Of a stretch of 64,000 bases of DNA, positions 8,735 to 17,759 are shown piece after piece. The notes below the pieces were generated by a model, which was not told the DNA's origin, ran no database searches, and was given only the letters and a program-made list of their open reading frames with translations. This DNA comes from Paraferrimonas haliotis (GTDB lineage: Bacteria; Pseudomonadota; Gammaproteobacteria; Enterobacterales; Shewanellaceae), in NCBI RefSeq assembly GCF_002282895.1, contig NZ_NRRB01000002.1, positions 467,676-531,675 of the forward strand, in the 5' to 3' direction. The translations under genes and the position numbers were made by a program. Numbering within the stretch: the first letter of the stretch is position 1; the number at the start of each line of letters is the position of its first letter.

Positions 8735-9583
8735 ATGGCGTCGTTGTTAGTGGTAGCAAATTTAAACTGCGATAGAGTCATTAAACTGGACTCAGCCCTA
8801 ACAAATGGCGGTCGCCATCGTTTTCAACAAAGCGCTCGACGCCTCGGAGGTGGTGCGGCCAACACCGGCATAGGGCTGGTTTGGGCGGGACACCAAGTTC
8901 AACTGGTTTGCCAACTTGGCAATGATCAAGCATCCGACTGGGCACTGCAACAAGCGGGTGAGTACGGTCTTGAGTTTCACCAGATAACACGCCACTCAGA
9001 CGCAGGCGGCGAGCTGTTACTGCTGCTGGATCCCAGTGGCGAGCGCACCATCGTCCGCCCAGTTGTCGCCCCTTATAAACTGGGTGATGCCCCCAACTTC
9101 GAACACTTCCAAGCCGTTTACTTTAATAGCCAAGCCAGCAATCAAGCGCAATGGGCACAATTGGCCTTGTCGAAAACCACAGTAGTAGGCCAGTACAATG
9201 CTCAGCAATCGCAGTTACCTTGCCATTATCTAGTGGCTTCCAAAAGCGACATGAACTTAGCGCCGCAGCACGACCATTGGGCCTTTGCTAAACAGTATGC
9301 TGGTGAGTCGTTACAGGCGCTGGTATTAACCGACGGCTGCAAGGGTGCTACCTTGTACACTGAAACCACCCAGCATCACTGCCAAGCCATTGACTGTGAA
9401 GTGGTTGATACAACCGGTGCCGGTGATACCTTTGCCGCCGGATTCATCCACTCTCTGATAGCACAACAACCCTTGCCGCAAGCTCTCGAAATTGCCTGTG
9501 AGTGGGCACAATGCGCCCTTAAAACCGCCAGTTCTATTCCTGGCGAGGCGTTACAAACCTACCTAACTTCATCACAGTCCTAG
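8735..9583 (+). CDS. PfkB-family carbohydrate kinase
   Basis: A 282-residue ribokinase-fold kinase. The N-terminal substrate-binding motif GGGAANTGIGLVWAG and the C-terminal ATP/anion-hole motif DTTGAGDTFAAGF are intact, with catalytic base Asp231 in GAGD. The family phosphorylates sugars or nucleosides; the substrate cannot be told from sequence. The gene starts 9 bases after the radical SAM gene with SD AAGGAG, so the two are almost certainly co-transcribed. That suggests a shared but unidentified pathway. Confidence 0.88.
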   Translation: MASLLVVANLNCDRVIKLDSALTNGGRHRFQQSARRLGGGAANTGIGLVWAGHQVQLVCQLGNDQASDWALQQAGEYGLEFHQITRHSDAGGELLLLLDPSGERTIVRPVVAPYKLGDAPNFEHFQAVYFNSQASNQAQWAQLALSKTTVVGQYNAQQSQLPCHYLVASKSDMNLAPQHDHWAFAKQYAGESLQALVLTDGCKGATLYTETTQHHCQAIDCEVVDTTGAGDTFAAGFIHSLIAQQPLPQALEIACEWAQCALKTASSIPGEALQTYLTSSQS

Positions 9584-9673
9584 CGCTGAAATCACACTAA
9601 AGCGTGTTTGCTCGACTGGTATGACCTGCTATAATTTGCGCCATACCAGTCACTTATCCGCTTTGGAGTCAAT

Positions 9674-10090
9674 ATGTATCAGCTAACCGTTAAGCACTAC
9701 CCATTATCGAACGCGCTGCAGCAAATGCCAGAGTTAGATGCTGTTCTCGCGCCCTTAAGCCCCGCGATGGAAAGCTCAATCGCGGTAGCCTTTATCGAAG
9801 GCGAACTTGCCGGAGCACAGATCAGCCAACCGATCGATGAGTTTCAGCTCACCATAAAGCCGGCTTGGGTCGATAGCGATTTTGTTGAACTGGGCGTAGA
9901 AGAAGCCCTCCTCAACGCCATTAGCGAACGCGCATTTAGCGAGCAAGCGCAATCACTGGCAATTAGCACCAATGATGACCAAAGTGAATTGCTAAGTCTG
10001 CTCATTAAACAAGGCTTTTTAGTCACTGATTTAAACGCACGCAATGACGCCTCTAAAGGTAATCAAATTCAATTGAGCAAGGTCATTTAA
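9674..10090 (+). CDS. Unknown small protein, possibly GNAT-like
   Basis: A 138-residue acidic cytosolic protein that I do not recognise. It has no signal peptide or membrane segment. The order of predicted strands and helices, ending in EALLNAISERAFSEQAQSL...LLIKQGFLV, vaguely resembles the second half of an acetyltransferase fold, but the acetyl-CoA loop (Q/RxxGxG/A) is absent, so enzymatic activity is doubtful. The start is supported by TTGGAG 7 bases upstream. It stands 90 bases after the kinase and just before the RyhB promoter, in the same direction. Confidence 0.7.
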   Translation: MYQLTVKHYPLSNALQQMPELDAVLAPLSPAMESSIAVAFIEGELAGAQISQPIDEFQLTIKPAWVDSDFVELGVEEALLNAISERAFSEQAQSLAISTNDDQSELLSLLIKQGFLVTDLNARNDASKGNQIQLSKVI

Positions 10091-10109
10091 ACTTTTTTCA
10101 AAAAAGCCC

Positions 10110-10138
10110 TTGCAAATGAAAATGAGAATGACTACTAT
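10110..10138 (+). promoter_or_regulatory. ryhB promoter with embedded Fur box
   Basis: TTGCAA (10110-10115) and TACTAT (10133-10138) are separated by 17 bases. A Fur-like box occupies 10118-10136: GAAAATGAGAATGACTACT matches 13 of 19 positions of the Fur consensus and lies across the spacer and -10. Iron-loaded Fur would block this promoter. Confidence 0.8.
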
Positions 10139-10144
10139 TTACAT

Positions 10145-10272
10145 GCGTTCCAAAACAATCAAGTTTGTTTAGACCGATGTTAGCGGTCGACTTCCTGCAG
10201 AAACAACAATTTTGATTGACTTCACATTGCTCACAACGATGTTTCAGCCAGGTCTTATGACCTGGCTTTTTT
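10145..10272 (+). ncRNA. ryhB: RyhB-type iron-responsive small RNA
   Basis: A transcript of about 128 nt is predicted from the promoter just upstream to the terminator at 10246-10272. The segment CACATTGCTCACAA (10223-10236) matches the conserved mRNA-pairing core of E. coli and Vibrio RyhB (ACATTGCTCACA). The core is followed, as in RyhB, by a short linker and a GC-rich terminator (AGCCAGGTC-TTAT-GACCTGGCT plus T-run). No ORF lies inside. By family knowledge it acts with Hfq to repress iron-protein mRNAs such as sodB and sdh when iron is scarce. The exact 5' end is inferred. Confidence 0.85.
10246..10272 (+). terminator. Terminator of ryhB
   Basis: Perfect 9-bp stem AGCCAGGTC / GACCTGGCT (10246-10254 and 10259-10267), loop TTAT, T-run to 10272. 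In RyhB this region also provides the Hfq-binding U tail. Confidence 0.92.
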
Positions 10273-10701
10273 CTTTTAATTCAGCAAGATAATTTTCACT
10301 ATTAGCCAGTTCGGAATTTATCTGGAAACTCTCCTACCTCAAATTGAATAATTTTTTAGCGATTATCGCTTTACAGGATTTTTTATTGTGCTAATTTAGT
10401 TGTCTCAAAAATGTACAAACGCTTACTGATTTCTCAACTGCCGTAGTTGTACCATGGACGGAAATCCACAATAGAATAAGCGAATTTGACATACTCAAAA
10501 TTTTTAGTGCGCCACTCGCGGAACCTTTAGCAGCAAGGGTTACCGTCTTTTCTTGCTGGAATAATTTTACCCCTCAAAGATCATCAAGCTTTTTTAATTC
10601 ACAGACTTATCCACAGCTTTCACTGCAATCCTTTGGCTGAAATTCCTCGCTTTGTGTGGCATGCTATGGCCAGATTAAAAACAGCCAATGGTTATCACTT
10701 T
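10273..10701 (+). promoter_or_regulatory. AT-rich leader before polA with a DnaA box
   Basis: No gene is seen in this stretch. A TTGACA at 10486-10491 is a possible -35, but no good -10 sits at the right distance. A perfect DnaA box, TTATCCACA, is at 10607-10615, about 90 bases before the polA start chosen here. Nothing else is supported. Confidence 0.5.
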
Positions 10702-13440
10702 ATGGTCACGGTACCGAACAACCCGTTAATTCTTGTCGATGGCTCATCGTATCTCTTTCGCGCCTATCATTCGCCACCTCATTTAACCAACTCCAAAGGC
10801 GAAGCCACCGGTGCGGTTTATGGCGTTATCAACATGCTTAAAAGCCTGCAGCGCCAATACAAACCAACACGAATGGCGGTGGTGTTTGATGCCAAAGGCA
10901 AAACCTTTCGTAACGACATGTACAGCGACTATAAAGCGCATCGCCCCCCCATGCCGGATGACTTACGCAGCCAAATAGAGCCATTGCATCAAGTCATTAA
11001 AGCCATGGGGCTGCCGCTAATATGCGTGCCTGGCGTTGAGGCCGACGATGTGATTGGCACCTTGGCCCACCAAGCCAGCAAACAAGGCATTGCCACCTTA
11101 ATCAGCACCGGCGATAAAGACATGGCACAATTGGTGGACCAACACACCACCTTAATCAACACCATGACCGACACCGTGATGGGGCCGGCCGAGGTAGAGC
11201 AAAAGTTCGGAGTAAAACCCGAGCTGATTATTGACTACCTAGCGTTAATGGGCGACAAAGCGGATAACATCCCCGGCCTGCCTGGGGTCGGTGACAAAAC
11301 CGCAACCGCGCTCATTCAAGGCCTTGGCGGCATCGATGATATTTATCAAAACCTTGAGAACATCGCCAACTTGAGCTTTCGAGGCTCCAAAACCATCGCC
11401 AACAAGTTCGTTGAGCACGAAGACATGTTGCGACTGTCGTATCAATTGGCCACCATCAAGTTGGACGTAGAGCTGGACATTGACGCGCAGGCGCTGGATG
11501 TCAAACAAGCGGATCGCGACGCGCTTATTAAGCTGTATGGCGAGCTGGAATTTAGACGCTTCCTCAATGAACAACTGGAGGCCGGTGATAGCATAGCAAG
11601 CACCGAAGACGACGCAACTGCCGCCATTGAAACCCGCTACACCACCATCTTAAATCAAGCTCAATTAGATGAATGGCTCAGCAAGCTCAACGACGCCGAC
11701 CTCATTGCTGTGGATACCGAAACCACCAGTCTTGACTACATGCAGGCAAAATTAGTGGGGCTGAGCTTTGCCGTTGAAGCGGGCGAAGCCGCCTATTTAC
11801 CCATTGCTCATGACTACCCCGGAGCCCCTCAGCAGCTTGAAGCAAGCGCTGTCATCGAACAGTTAAAGCCCATTCTCGAGAGCCCAACCCACTTAAAAGT
11901 CGGGCAAAACATTAAGTACGACATGAGCGTATTGGCTCGCCACGGGGTAACGCTGCAAGGGGTTGCCTTTGACACCATGCTGGAGTCCTACGTCTTTAAT
12001 TCGGTAGCCTCGCGACACAATATGGACGATTTGGCGCTCAAGTACCTAGGCATGAAAACCATCAGCTTTGAAAGCATTGCCGGCAAAGGAGCCAAGCAGC
12101 TCACCTTTAACCAAATTGCCTTAGAACAAGCCGGGCCGTATGCCGCTGAAGACGCCGACATTACCCTAAGGTTGCATCAAAAGCTGTGGCCACAAATTGC
12201 AAAAGAGGCCTCGTTGCAAGGCATTTTCACTGACTATGAGCTACCTCTGGTTAGCATTTTGTCGAAAATAGAGCGCACCGGTGTGCTCATCGACAGCATG
12301 ATGCTGGCCAATCAAAGCTCTGAGATTGCCCAGTCCTTAGATTCGCTTGAACAAAAAGCGTATGAAATTGCCGGCGAGAAATTTAACCTCGGCTCACCTA
12401 AGCAACTGCAGCACATCTTTTTTGAGAAGCTGGGCTACCCGATTATCAAGAAAACCCCGAAAGGCGCTCCGTCAACCGCGGAAGAGGTCTTGGTTGAGCT
12501 GGCACTGGATTATCCCTTGCCCAAAATCATTCTTGAGCATCGCAGCTTATCTAAGCTGAAAAGCACCTACACCGACAAGCTGCCATTGATGGTAAACCCG
12601 GAAACCGGGCGCGTGCATACCAGCTACCATCAAGCCGTAGCCGCCACAGGTCGTCTATCAAGTACCGATCCAAACCTGCAAAACATCCCCATTCGCAGCG
12701 AACAGGGACGCCGCATTCGACAAGCCTTTATCGCACCACAAGGCTATAAAATCATGGCCGCCGATTACAGCCAAGTCGAACTCAGAATTATGGCGCACCT
12801 CTCCCAAGACAAAGGCTTACTAGAAGCGTTCGCCCACGGTAAAGACATTCACAGAGCCACCGCCGCTGAAGTGTTTGGGGTTGACTTTGAACAGGTGAGC
12901 AGTGAGCAACGTCGACGAGCTAAAGCGGTTAATTTTGGCTTGATCTACGGCATGTCAGCGTTTGGCTTGGCTCGTCAGCTCGACATTCCTCGCTTTGAAG
13001 CCCAACAATACATCGACGTCTATTTTGAGCGCTACCCCGGTGTTCAAGCCTACATGGATAGAACCCGAGCAAAGGCCGCCGAAGATGGCTATGTGGAAAC
13101 CTTGTTTGGCCGCCGTTTGTACCTGCCAGAAATCAACGCCCGCAACGGCATGCGTCGCCAAGCCGCGGAGCGAGCAGCCATTAATGCGCCCATGCAAGGC
13201 ACCGCAGCCGACATCATTAAGAAAGCCATGATTTTGGTGGATGAATGGATAACCAGCCTAAACGACGACTCCATTCGAGTGATCATGCAAGTGCACGATG
13301 AGTTGGTGTTTGAAGTGAGGGAAGACAAGTTGGCTGAGCATACCGAAAAAGTCACCGCCATCATGGCCTCGGCAGCCAACCTCGATGTACCGCTATTGGC
13401 GGAGGCTGACTCGGCGGACAGCTGGGATGGAGCTCACTAA
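10702..13440 (+). CDS. polA: DNA polymerase I
   Basis: A 912-residue three-domain polymerase for Okazaki-fragment processing and repair. The 5'-3' exonuclease occupies roughly residues 1-290 ([32 protein letters not shown]). The 3'-5' proofreading site is intact ([28 protein letters not shown]). The polymerase has motif [11 protein letters not shown], the O helix [14 protein letters not shown] and motif [11 protein letters not shown] chose ATG 10702 ([16 protein letters not shown]) because it aligns with the usual N-terminus; the frame stays open to a TTG at 10633 and an ATG at 10666, and no strong SD decides between them. Confidence 0.96.
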   Translation: MVTVPNNPLILVDGSSYLFRAYHSPPHLTNSKGEATGAVYGVINMLKSLQRQYKPTRMAVVFDAKGKTFRNDMYSDYKAHRPPMPDDLRSQIEPLHQVIKAMGLPLICVPGVEADDVIGTLAHQASKQGIATLISTGDKDMAQLVDQHTTLINTMTDTVMGPAEVEQKFGVKPELIIDYLALMGDKADNIPGLPGVGDKTATALIQGLGGIDDIYQNLENIANLSFRGSKTIANKFVEHEDMLRLSYQLATIKLDVELDIDAQALDVKQADRDALIKLYGELEFRRFLNEQLEAGDSIASTEDDATAAIETRYTTILNQAQLDEWLSKLNDADLIAVDTETTSLDYMQAKLVGLSFAVEAGEAAYLPIAHDYPGAPQQLEASAVIEQLKPILESPTHLKVGQNIKYDMSVLARHGVTLQGVAFDTMLESYVFNSVASRHNMDDLALKYLGMKTISFESIAGKGAKQLTFNQIALEQAGPYAAEDADITLRLHQKLWPQIAKEASLQGIFTDYELPLVSILSKIERTGVLIDSMMLANQSSEIAQSLDSLEQKAYEIAGEKFNLGSPKQLQHIFFEKLGYPIIKKTPKGAPSTAEEVLVELALDYPLPKIILEHRSLSKLKSTYTDKLPLMVNPETGRVHTSYHQAVAATGRLSSTDPNLQNIPIRSEQGRRIRQAFIAPQGYKIMAADYSQVELRIMAHLSQDKGLLEAFAHGKDIHRATAAEVFGVDFEQVSSEQRRRAKAVNFGLIYGMSAFGLARQLDIPRFEAQQYIDVYFERYPGVQAYMDRTRAKAAEDGYVETLFGRRLYLPEINARNGMRRQAAERAAINAPMQGTAADIIKKAMILVDEWITSLNDDSIRVIMQVHDELVFEVREDKLAEHTEKVTAIMASAANLDVPLLAEADSADSWDGAH

Positions 13441-13582
13441 CTAACTGAAACTTAGAGCATTAAAAAATAATTTGAGTTTTTTTAAAATTAATTTGAACTA
13501 AAGTGAAGCAGCTGCCTCTAACTGTTAACAGTGAACTTCATTAAGTTAAACTGCTCCCTGCATAGTTTCATCATTATTAGTT

Positions 13583-13613
13583 AACCAGCAATCTTTGATT
13601 GCTGGTTTTTTTT
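13583..13613 (+). terminator. Terminator downstream of polA
   Basis: Perfect 10-bp stem AACCAGCAAT / ATTGCTGGTT (13583-13592 and 13598-13607), 5-base loop and an eight-T tract. It is 142 bases after the polA stop, leaving room for a long 3' UTR or a small RNA. Confidence 0.9.
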
Positions 13614-13729
13614 GCGAAAAATTTGGGCATCGAAATACGATTCAGCAAGGGTTCAGCTAAGCGCTGCTATTGTTAATCCCAAGAAGACATGAACTGGACC
13701 AGTTTTGACTTCCTACTACCCTTATTTTC
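13614..13729 (+). other. Non-coding stretch between two terminators after polA
   Basis: These 116 bases between two same-direction terminators have no convincing ORF (13689-13880 starts here but runs through the second terminator). A second terminator implies a transcript that begins after the first one. I could not identify a good promoter or a known RNA family. Confidence 0.35.
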
Positions 13730-13758
13730 GCCCAGGCCCCTCGCTTGGGCATTTTTTT
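13730..13758 (+). terminator. Second terminator downstream of polA
   Basis: Stem GCCCAGG / CTTGGGC (13730-13736 and 13744-13750, one G-U pair), 7-base loop, then A and seven T. It is oriented on the plus strand, convergent with the glycosylase gene. Confidence 0.75.
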
Positions 13759-13794
13759 ATCTGCAACACGCCAACACAACAACACAGCAATACA

Positions 13795-14475
13795 CTACAA
13801 GAAGTTATCACCCAGACTGCAGGCTAGAATTCGCGATAGGTGCGAATAAGGTAAGCCCGACTGCTGCTGCCATTCATTAAACGCCTGTTGCATTTGCTGC
13901 AGTGCTTTTTGGCTGCCCGGGTTAGCATCCAACAGCTTATGAGCCACAAAATAGCTGGCAATATCTTGCGTCACCAAAAAGCTGTCTTTGCCCAGAGCTC
14001 TAAGGGCATAGGGGCCAGTGTTACCGCCCAGCCGGCTGCCGTTTTTCTTCAGCTCTTTCCACAGCCCAATAATGTCATCGCTGGGCCATTGGTTAATCCA
14101 GTCAATTGCTTTGCCGTGTTTGGCCTGTATATCGAGAATAAAAATGGCATTGTCGTACACCGCCTGCATTTTCTTTGCGTGACGAATTAACGCCGGGTCA
14201 ACGCTGCGCTTAGCAATTTGCTCGGGCGACAACATGGCCACTTTAAACGGCTCAAAGCCAAAAAAGGCCTGTTCGAAGTTGTCCCACTTATTCTCCACCA
14301 CTCGCCAAACGAACCCCGATTGGAAGATTTTTTTGGCGAATTCACTGAGTAAATCGGCGTCGGAGTATTGGCCAAATTCTCGGTTTGATAAAGGGGTTGG
14401 CATGAGCGCCAGCAAATTTGTTTCGCCGCCTTTGCGCTCGCAGGCTCGTTCATAAATGCTACTAAATAATTCCAT
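13795..14475 (-). CDS. DNA-3-methyladenine glycosylase I family protein
   Basis: A 226-residue protein of the Tag (helix-hairpin-helix superfamily) type, which removes 3-methyladenine from DNA. Features matching the family are the N-terminal YERACERKGG, then FAKKIFQSGFVWRVVENKWDNFEQAFFGF, a segment that resembles the Tag substrate pocket region. Sequence similarity to E. coli Tag is moderate and the Cys/His zinc ligands of Tag are not clearly retained, so it belongs to a divergent branch. It starts inside the last codons of the MarR gene (14-base overlap), so translation is probably coupled. Base-excision activity is inferred, not shown. Confidence 0.7.
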   Translation of the reverse strand: MELFSSIYERACERKGGETNLLALMPTPLSNREFGQYSDADLLSEFAKKIFQSGFVWRVVENKWDNFEQAFFGFEPFKVAMLSPEQIAKRSVDPALIRHAKKMQAVYDNAIFILDIQAKHGKAIDWINQWPSDDIIGLWKELKKNGSRLGGNTGPYALRALGKDSFLVTQDIASYFVAHKLLDANPGSQKALQQMQQAFNEWQQQSGLPYSHLSRILACSLGDNFL

Positions 14476-14917
14476 CGCGTTGCTTAATGCCTTTGCTGAC
14501 TTTGTCCATCAACTGTAACAGCTGTTCATACTCTTGGCTCGATAAATGTGCCAAGCTCTGCTGCTCCCAATCTTGGGCTCGCTGACAAATTCGGGCATAC
14601 ATGGCTAAGCCTTGTTCGGTGGGGCGGTGCATATTAGCTCGGGTATCCTGGGGGTGTTTCTCCCGCACAATCAGTTGCCGCTGTAACAGCCCAGATAAGG
14701 CGCGACTCACCTTAGATTTATCCAGCTGCGCAGTTTCCACAAGATCTTGCGCAGTCAACGGATAGCGCTCCGACAAGTTCGCCAACAAACGCCACTGGGC
14801 AACGGTTAAACCTTCCGATGCTTTGTATAGCTCAGAAAAATCATCGCTCACCAGTTTCGATAATTGCGCCAGTCGATAAGGTAAAAAGCGGCTCAACTGA
14901 AAACTGCGGTTAGACAC
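14462..14917 (-). CDS. MarR-family transcriptional regulator
   Basis: A 151-residue winged-helix regulator. The wHTH region is SEGLTVAQWRLLANLSERYPLTAQDLVETAQLDKSKVSRALSGLLQRQLIVREKHPQDTR, with a basic wing. A GTG at 14917 preceded 6 bases upstream by AAGGAG is the best start; an in-frame TTG at 14923 is less well placed. It is divergent from hmgA-fahA, with a 95-base shared promoter region containing an inverted repeat, so control of homogentisate catabolism is the natural inference. It may also autoregulate and so link the glycosylase downstream. The ligand is unknown. Confidence 0.86.
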   Translation of the reverse strand: MSNRSFQLSRFLPYRLAQLSKLVSDDFSELYKASEGLTVAQWRLLANLSERYPLTAQDLVETAQLDKSKVSRALSGLLQRQLIVREKHPQDTRANMHRPTEQGLAMYARICQRAQDWEQQSLAHLSSQEYEQLLQLMDKVSKGIKQRDGII

Positions 14918-14946
14918 GGCCAACTCCTTTATTAAATAAGCTTGTT

Positions 14947-14980
14947 ATTTGCACTCAGCGCTTCTAATATAGTTGCAAAT
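14947..14980. promoter_or_regulatory. Inverted repeat between marR and hmgA
   Basis: ATTTGCA at 14947-14953 and TGCAAAT at 14974-14980 form a 7-bp inverted repeat with a 20-base spacer in the divergent promoter region. It is a candidate MarR operator pair; each half could also be part of a separate site. Confidence 0.45.
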
Positions 14981-15012
14981 GAGAACAATTAAAAGAAAAA
15001 GAGGCGAGTCGA

Positions 15013-16308
15013 ATGTCACTGACTTATTTGACCGGATTTAATAACGAACACGAGTCACAAGCGCTGCCTAACGCCCTGCCACAAGGGCAGTTTTCTCCGC
15101 AGCAATGCAGCTATGGGCTTTATGCAGAGCAATTCAACAGCACTGCTTTTACAGCGCCTAGAGCGCAAAACCGACGCACTTGGCTCTATCGCATTCGACC
15201 ATCGGCATTGGTTGGCAAGTTCCAGCCATGGCCGCAGTCGCAATGGCAAACCGCGCCAATTCGCAGCCAAGGAGTCACTCCCGATCCGCTGCGCTGGGAC
15301 CCATTGCCAGAGCCTACTGCCCCCACTCATTTCATCGAAGGCATGCAAACGGTGGCCGCCAATGGCGATGCCGCCACTCAAGTGGGCGTAGCCACTCATT
15401 ATTATCACGCCAATCGCTCCATGGAAGACGAGTATTTTTACAACGCCGATGGCGAGCTGCTTATCGTGCCGCAACAAAATGCCTTGCTTGCCCATACCGA
15501 AATGGGGCGATTACAGGTGCAGCCGGGCGAAATACTGGTGATTCCCCGAGGCGTAAAGTTTCAAATTAAACTGGTTGATGGCCCTATTCGCGGCTACGTT
15601 TGCGAAAACTACGGTGCGCCGCTGCAACTGCCTGAACGAGGGCCGGTTGGCGCCAACGGTTACGCCAATGATCGCGATTTTCTATACCCCAGCGCTTGGT
15701 TTGAAGAGCGTGAAGGTGACTTTAAATTACTGTGTAAATTCGCCGGCACACTGTTTCAGGCGGATATCAAGCATTCACCGTTAGATGTTGTCGCCTGGGT
15801 CGGACGCAGCGCTCCCTATAAGTACGATTTAAGCCGTTTTAATGCTATGAATACGGTGACCTATGATCATCCCGATCCGTCCATTTTCACCGTACTGACC
15901 TCGCCATCCGATTCCGAAGGAACCGCCAACTTAGACTTCGTTATCTTCCCGCCACGCTGGATGGTGGCCGAGCATACCTTCCGCCCGCCTTGGTATCATC
16001 GCAACTTAATGAGCGAGTTTATGGGATTAATTGAAGGGGTATACGACGCCAAAGAAAAAGGTTTTGTGCCCGGCGGAATGAGCTTGCACAACTGCATGAC
16101 CCCACATGGCCCAGAGGCCGACGTATTTGAAAAAGCGTCCAATGCCGAGCTGGCACCGCAACGCTATCAAGATACCATGGCGTTTATGTTTGAAAGCCGT
16201 TACCCGTTTATCCCAACCGATAACGCCTTATCCAGCACAGCACTGCAAAGCGATTACGCCCATTGCTGGCACAATTTACCCAAACTTTTTAATTCAACAC
16301 AGCGCTAA
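15013..16308 (+). CDS. hmgA: Homogentisate 1,2-dioxygenase
   Basis: A 431-residue cupin enzyme that opens the ring of homogentisate to maleylacetoacetate in tyrosine and phenylalanine breakdown. The N-terminus LTGFNNEHESQALPNALP is characteristic of the family. The iron ligands correspond to His329 and Glu335 in PPWYHRNLMSEFMG and to His365 in NCMTPHGPE, matching human H335/E341/H371. Length is normal. SD GAGGCGAG lies before the ATG. fahA follows 16 bases later. No maleylacetoacetate isomerase gene (maiA) is adjacent, so that step must be encoded elsewhere or be non-enzymatic. Confidence 0.97.
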   Translation: MSLTYLTGFNNEHESQALPNALPQGQFSPQQCSYGLYAEQFNSTAFTAPRAQNRRTWLYRIRPSALVGKFQPWPQSQWQTAPIRSQGVTPDPLRWDPLPEPTAPTHFIEGMQTVAANGDAATQVGVATHYYHANRSMEDEYFYNADGELLIVPQQNALLAHTEMGRLQVQPGEILVIPRGVKFQIKLVDGPIRGYVCENYGAPLQLPERGPVGANGYANDRDFLYPSAWFEEREGDFKLLCKFAGTLFQADIKHSPLDVVAWVGRSAPYKYDLSRFNAMNTVTYDHPDPSIFTVLTSPSDSEGTANLDFVIFPPRWMVAEHTFRPPWYHRNLMSEFMGLIEGVYDAKEKGFVPGGMSLHNCMTPHGPEADVFEKASNAELAPQRYQDTMAFMFESRYPFIPTDNALSSTALQSDYAHCWHNLPKLFNSTQR

Positions 16309-16324
16309 GCGACAAGGAATCCTC

Positions 16325-17632
16325 ATGATCACGTTGAATAGTACCCACGATGCCAACCTAACCAGCTGGGTAACCAGCGCGAATGGCCACAGCGACTTTC
16401 CCATTCAAAACTTGCCATTTGCCAGCTTTAGAATCCACAGCAATGAAGCTTTTCGAGGCGGTGTAGCCATTGGCGATTCCATTGTCGACCTGGCCGCTCT
16501 CGCCAGCACCTCGCTATTGTCTGGGTTGGCCCAACAAGCAGCCGAAGCCGCGGCTAAGCCTCAACTAAACGAATTTATGCAAATGGGCCAACCAGCGTGG
16601 TCAGCCTTGCGCGCGGCGCTGTCGCAACTGCTTAGCAGCGACAACAGCGAGCGCCTGCCAGCACACTGCCTGCAGCTGCAATCTCAAGCACACTACCAGA
16701 TGCCTTGCCACGTGGGCGACTATACCGATTTTTACACCTCAATCCACCACGCCACAGCAGTGGGCAGTTTGTTTCGCCCCGATAACCCATTGCTGCCCAA
16801 CTATAAATGGGTGCCCATTGGCTACCATGGCCGCGCATCGTCTTTAGACGTCAGCGGTCAGGCGTTTCATCGCCCAAGCGGACAAACCAAAGCGCCGGAT
16901 GCAAGCACGCCGAGTTTTGGCCCCTGTAAACGCTTAGACTACGAACTGGAAATGGGCATTTTTATTGGCCAAGGCAATGAGTTTGGCCACCCCATCGACA
17001 TCGATGACAGCCACCAACATGTATTCGGCATGTGCCTATTTAACGATTGGTCAGCCCGAGACATTCAGGCGTGGGAATATCAGCCGCTGGGGCCATTTTT
17101 GTCAAAAAGCTTTGCCTCTACCATTTCACCTTGGATAGTCACCATGGAAGCGTTGGCGCCTTATCGCAGTCAATATTTGCGCCCCGAGTCAGACCCAACG
17201 CCATTGCCATACCTGTGCTCTGATAACAACGACGAATTTGGCTCAATGGACATCGAGCTGGAGTGTTTTATTCAAACCGAGACCATGCGCGCCGCCGGTG
17301 AAGCGCCGCAACGACTGTCTCGCTCAAACTTCCGCCACAGCTATTGGACCATAGCTCAAATGGTAGCTCACCACAGTGTTAACGGCTGTAACCTGCGCGC
17401 CGGTGACTTACTGGGTTCCGGCACTCAGTCGGGCCCTGAAGCCGAAGAAGCGGGGTCACTGCTGGAGCTGAGCAAAGGGGGCAAACAAGCCATCACCCTA
17501 GCCAACGGCGAACAGCGCAGCTTCCTTGCTGACGGTGACACCATAACCTTCCGTGGACATTGCGAACGACAAGGCTTTGTTCGCATTGGCTTTGGTCAGG
17601 TAGAAAGCACGGTATTACCGGCCAAAAGTTAA
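16325..17632 (+). CDS. fahA: Fumarylacetoacetase
   Basis: A 435-residue hydrolase giving fumarate and acetoacetate, the last step of tyrosine catabolism. The family core is present: DYTDFYTSIHHATAVG (calcium Asp and catalytic His), WVPIGYHGRASS, ELEMGIFIGQGNEFG (metal-binding Glu pair) and LFNDWSARDIQAWEY. The frame is open back into hmgA, but ATG 16325 with SD AAGGAA 6 bases upstream fits the known N-terminus. It forms a two-gene operon with hmgA. Confidence 0.97.
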   Translation: MITLNSTHDANLTSWVTSANGHSDFPIQNLPFASFRIHSNEAFRGGVAIGDSIVDLAALASTSLLSGLAQQAAEAAAKPQLNEFMQMGQPAWSALRAALSQLLSSDNSERLPAHCLQLQSQAHYQMPCHVGDYTDFYTSIHHATAVGSLFRPDNPLLPNYKWVPIGYHGRASSLDVSGQAFHRPSGQTKAPDASTPSFGPCKRLDYELEMGIFIGQGNEFGHPIDIDDSHQHVFGMCLFNDWSARDIQAWEYQPLGPFLSKSFASTISPWIVTMEALAPYRSQYLRPESDPTPLPYLCSDNNDEFGSMDIELECFIQTETMRAAGEAPQRLSRSNFRHSYWTIAQMVAHHSVNGCNLRAGDLLGSGTQSGPEAEEAGSLLELSKGGKQAITLANGEQRSFLADGDTITFRGHCERQGFVRIGFGQVESTVLPAKS

Positions 17633-17759
17633 CGGCGATAGCGGTCATTAAAGCCAAGGATTAGGCGCATCTCGCATTATTCGATATTTGATGAGCGGGA
17701 ACTTGGAAAAGCATCTCGTGGCGATTAAAATGAGGCGCAAAAGAAAAAGGGAGTAATGC

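Noticed and set aside
13521..13531. LexA-like box (ACTGTTAACAGT)
   Set aside because: The SOS box needs CTGT-N8-ACAG; here the halves have only two bases between them.
13441..13613. Spot 42 (spf) RNA at its usual place after polA
   Set aside because: The conserved 5' region of Spot 42 (GUAGGGUACAGAGGUAAG) is absent; only position and a terminator agree.
13689..13880. Plus-strand ORF after polA
   Set aside because: It reads through a strong terminator hairpin and into the opposite strand of the glycosylase gene, with no SD or recognisable protein.
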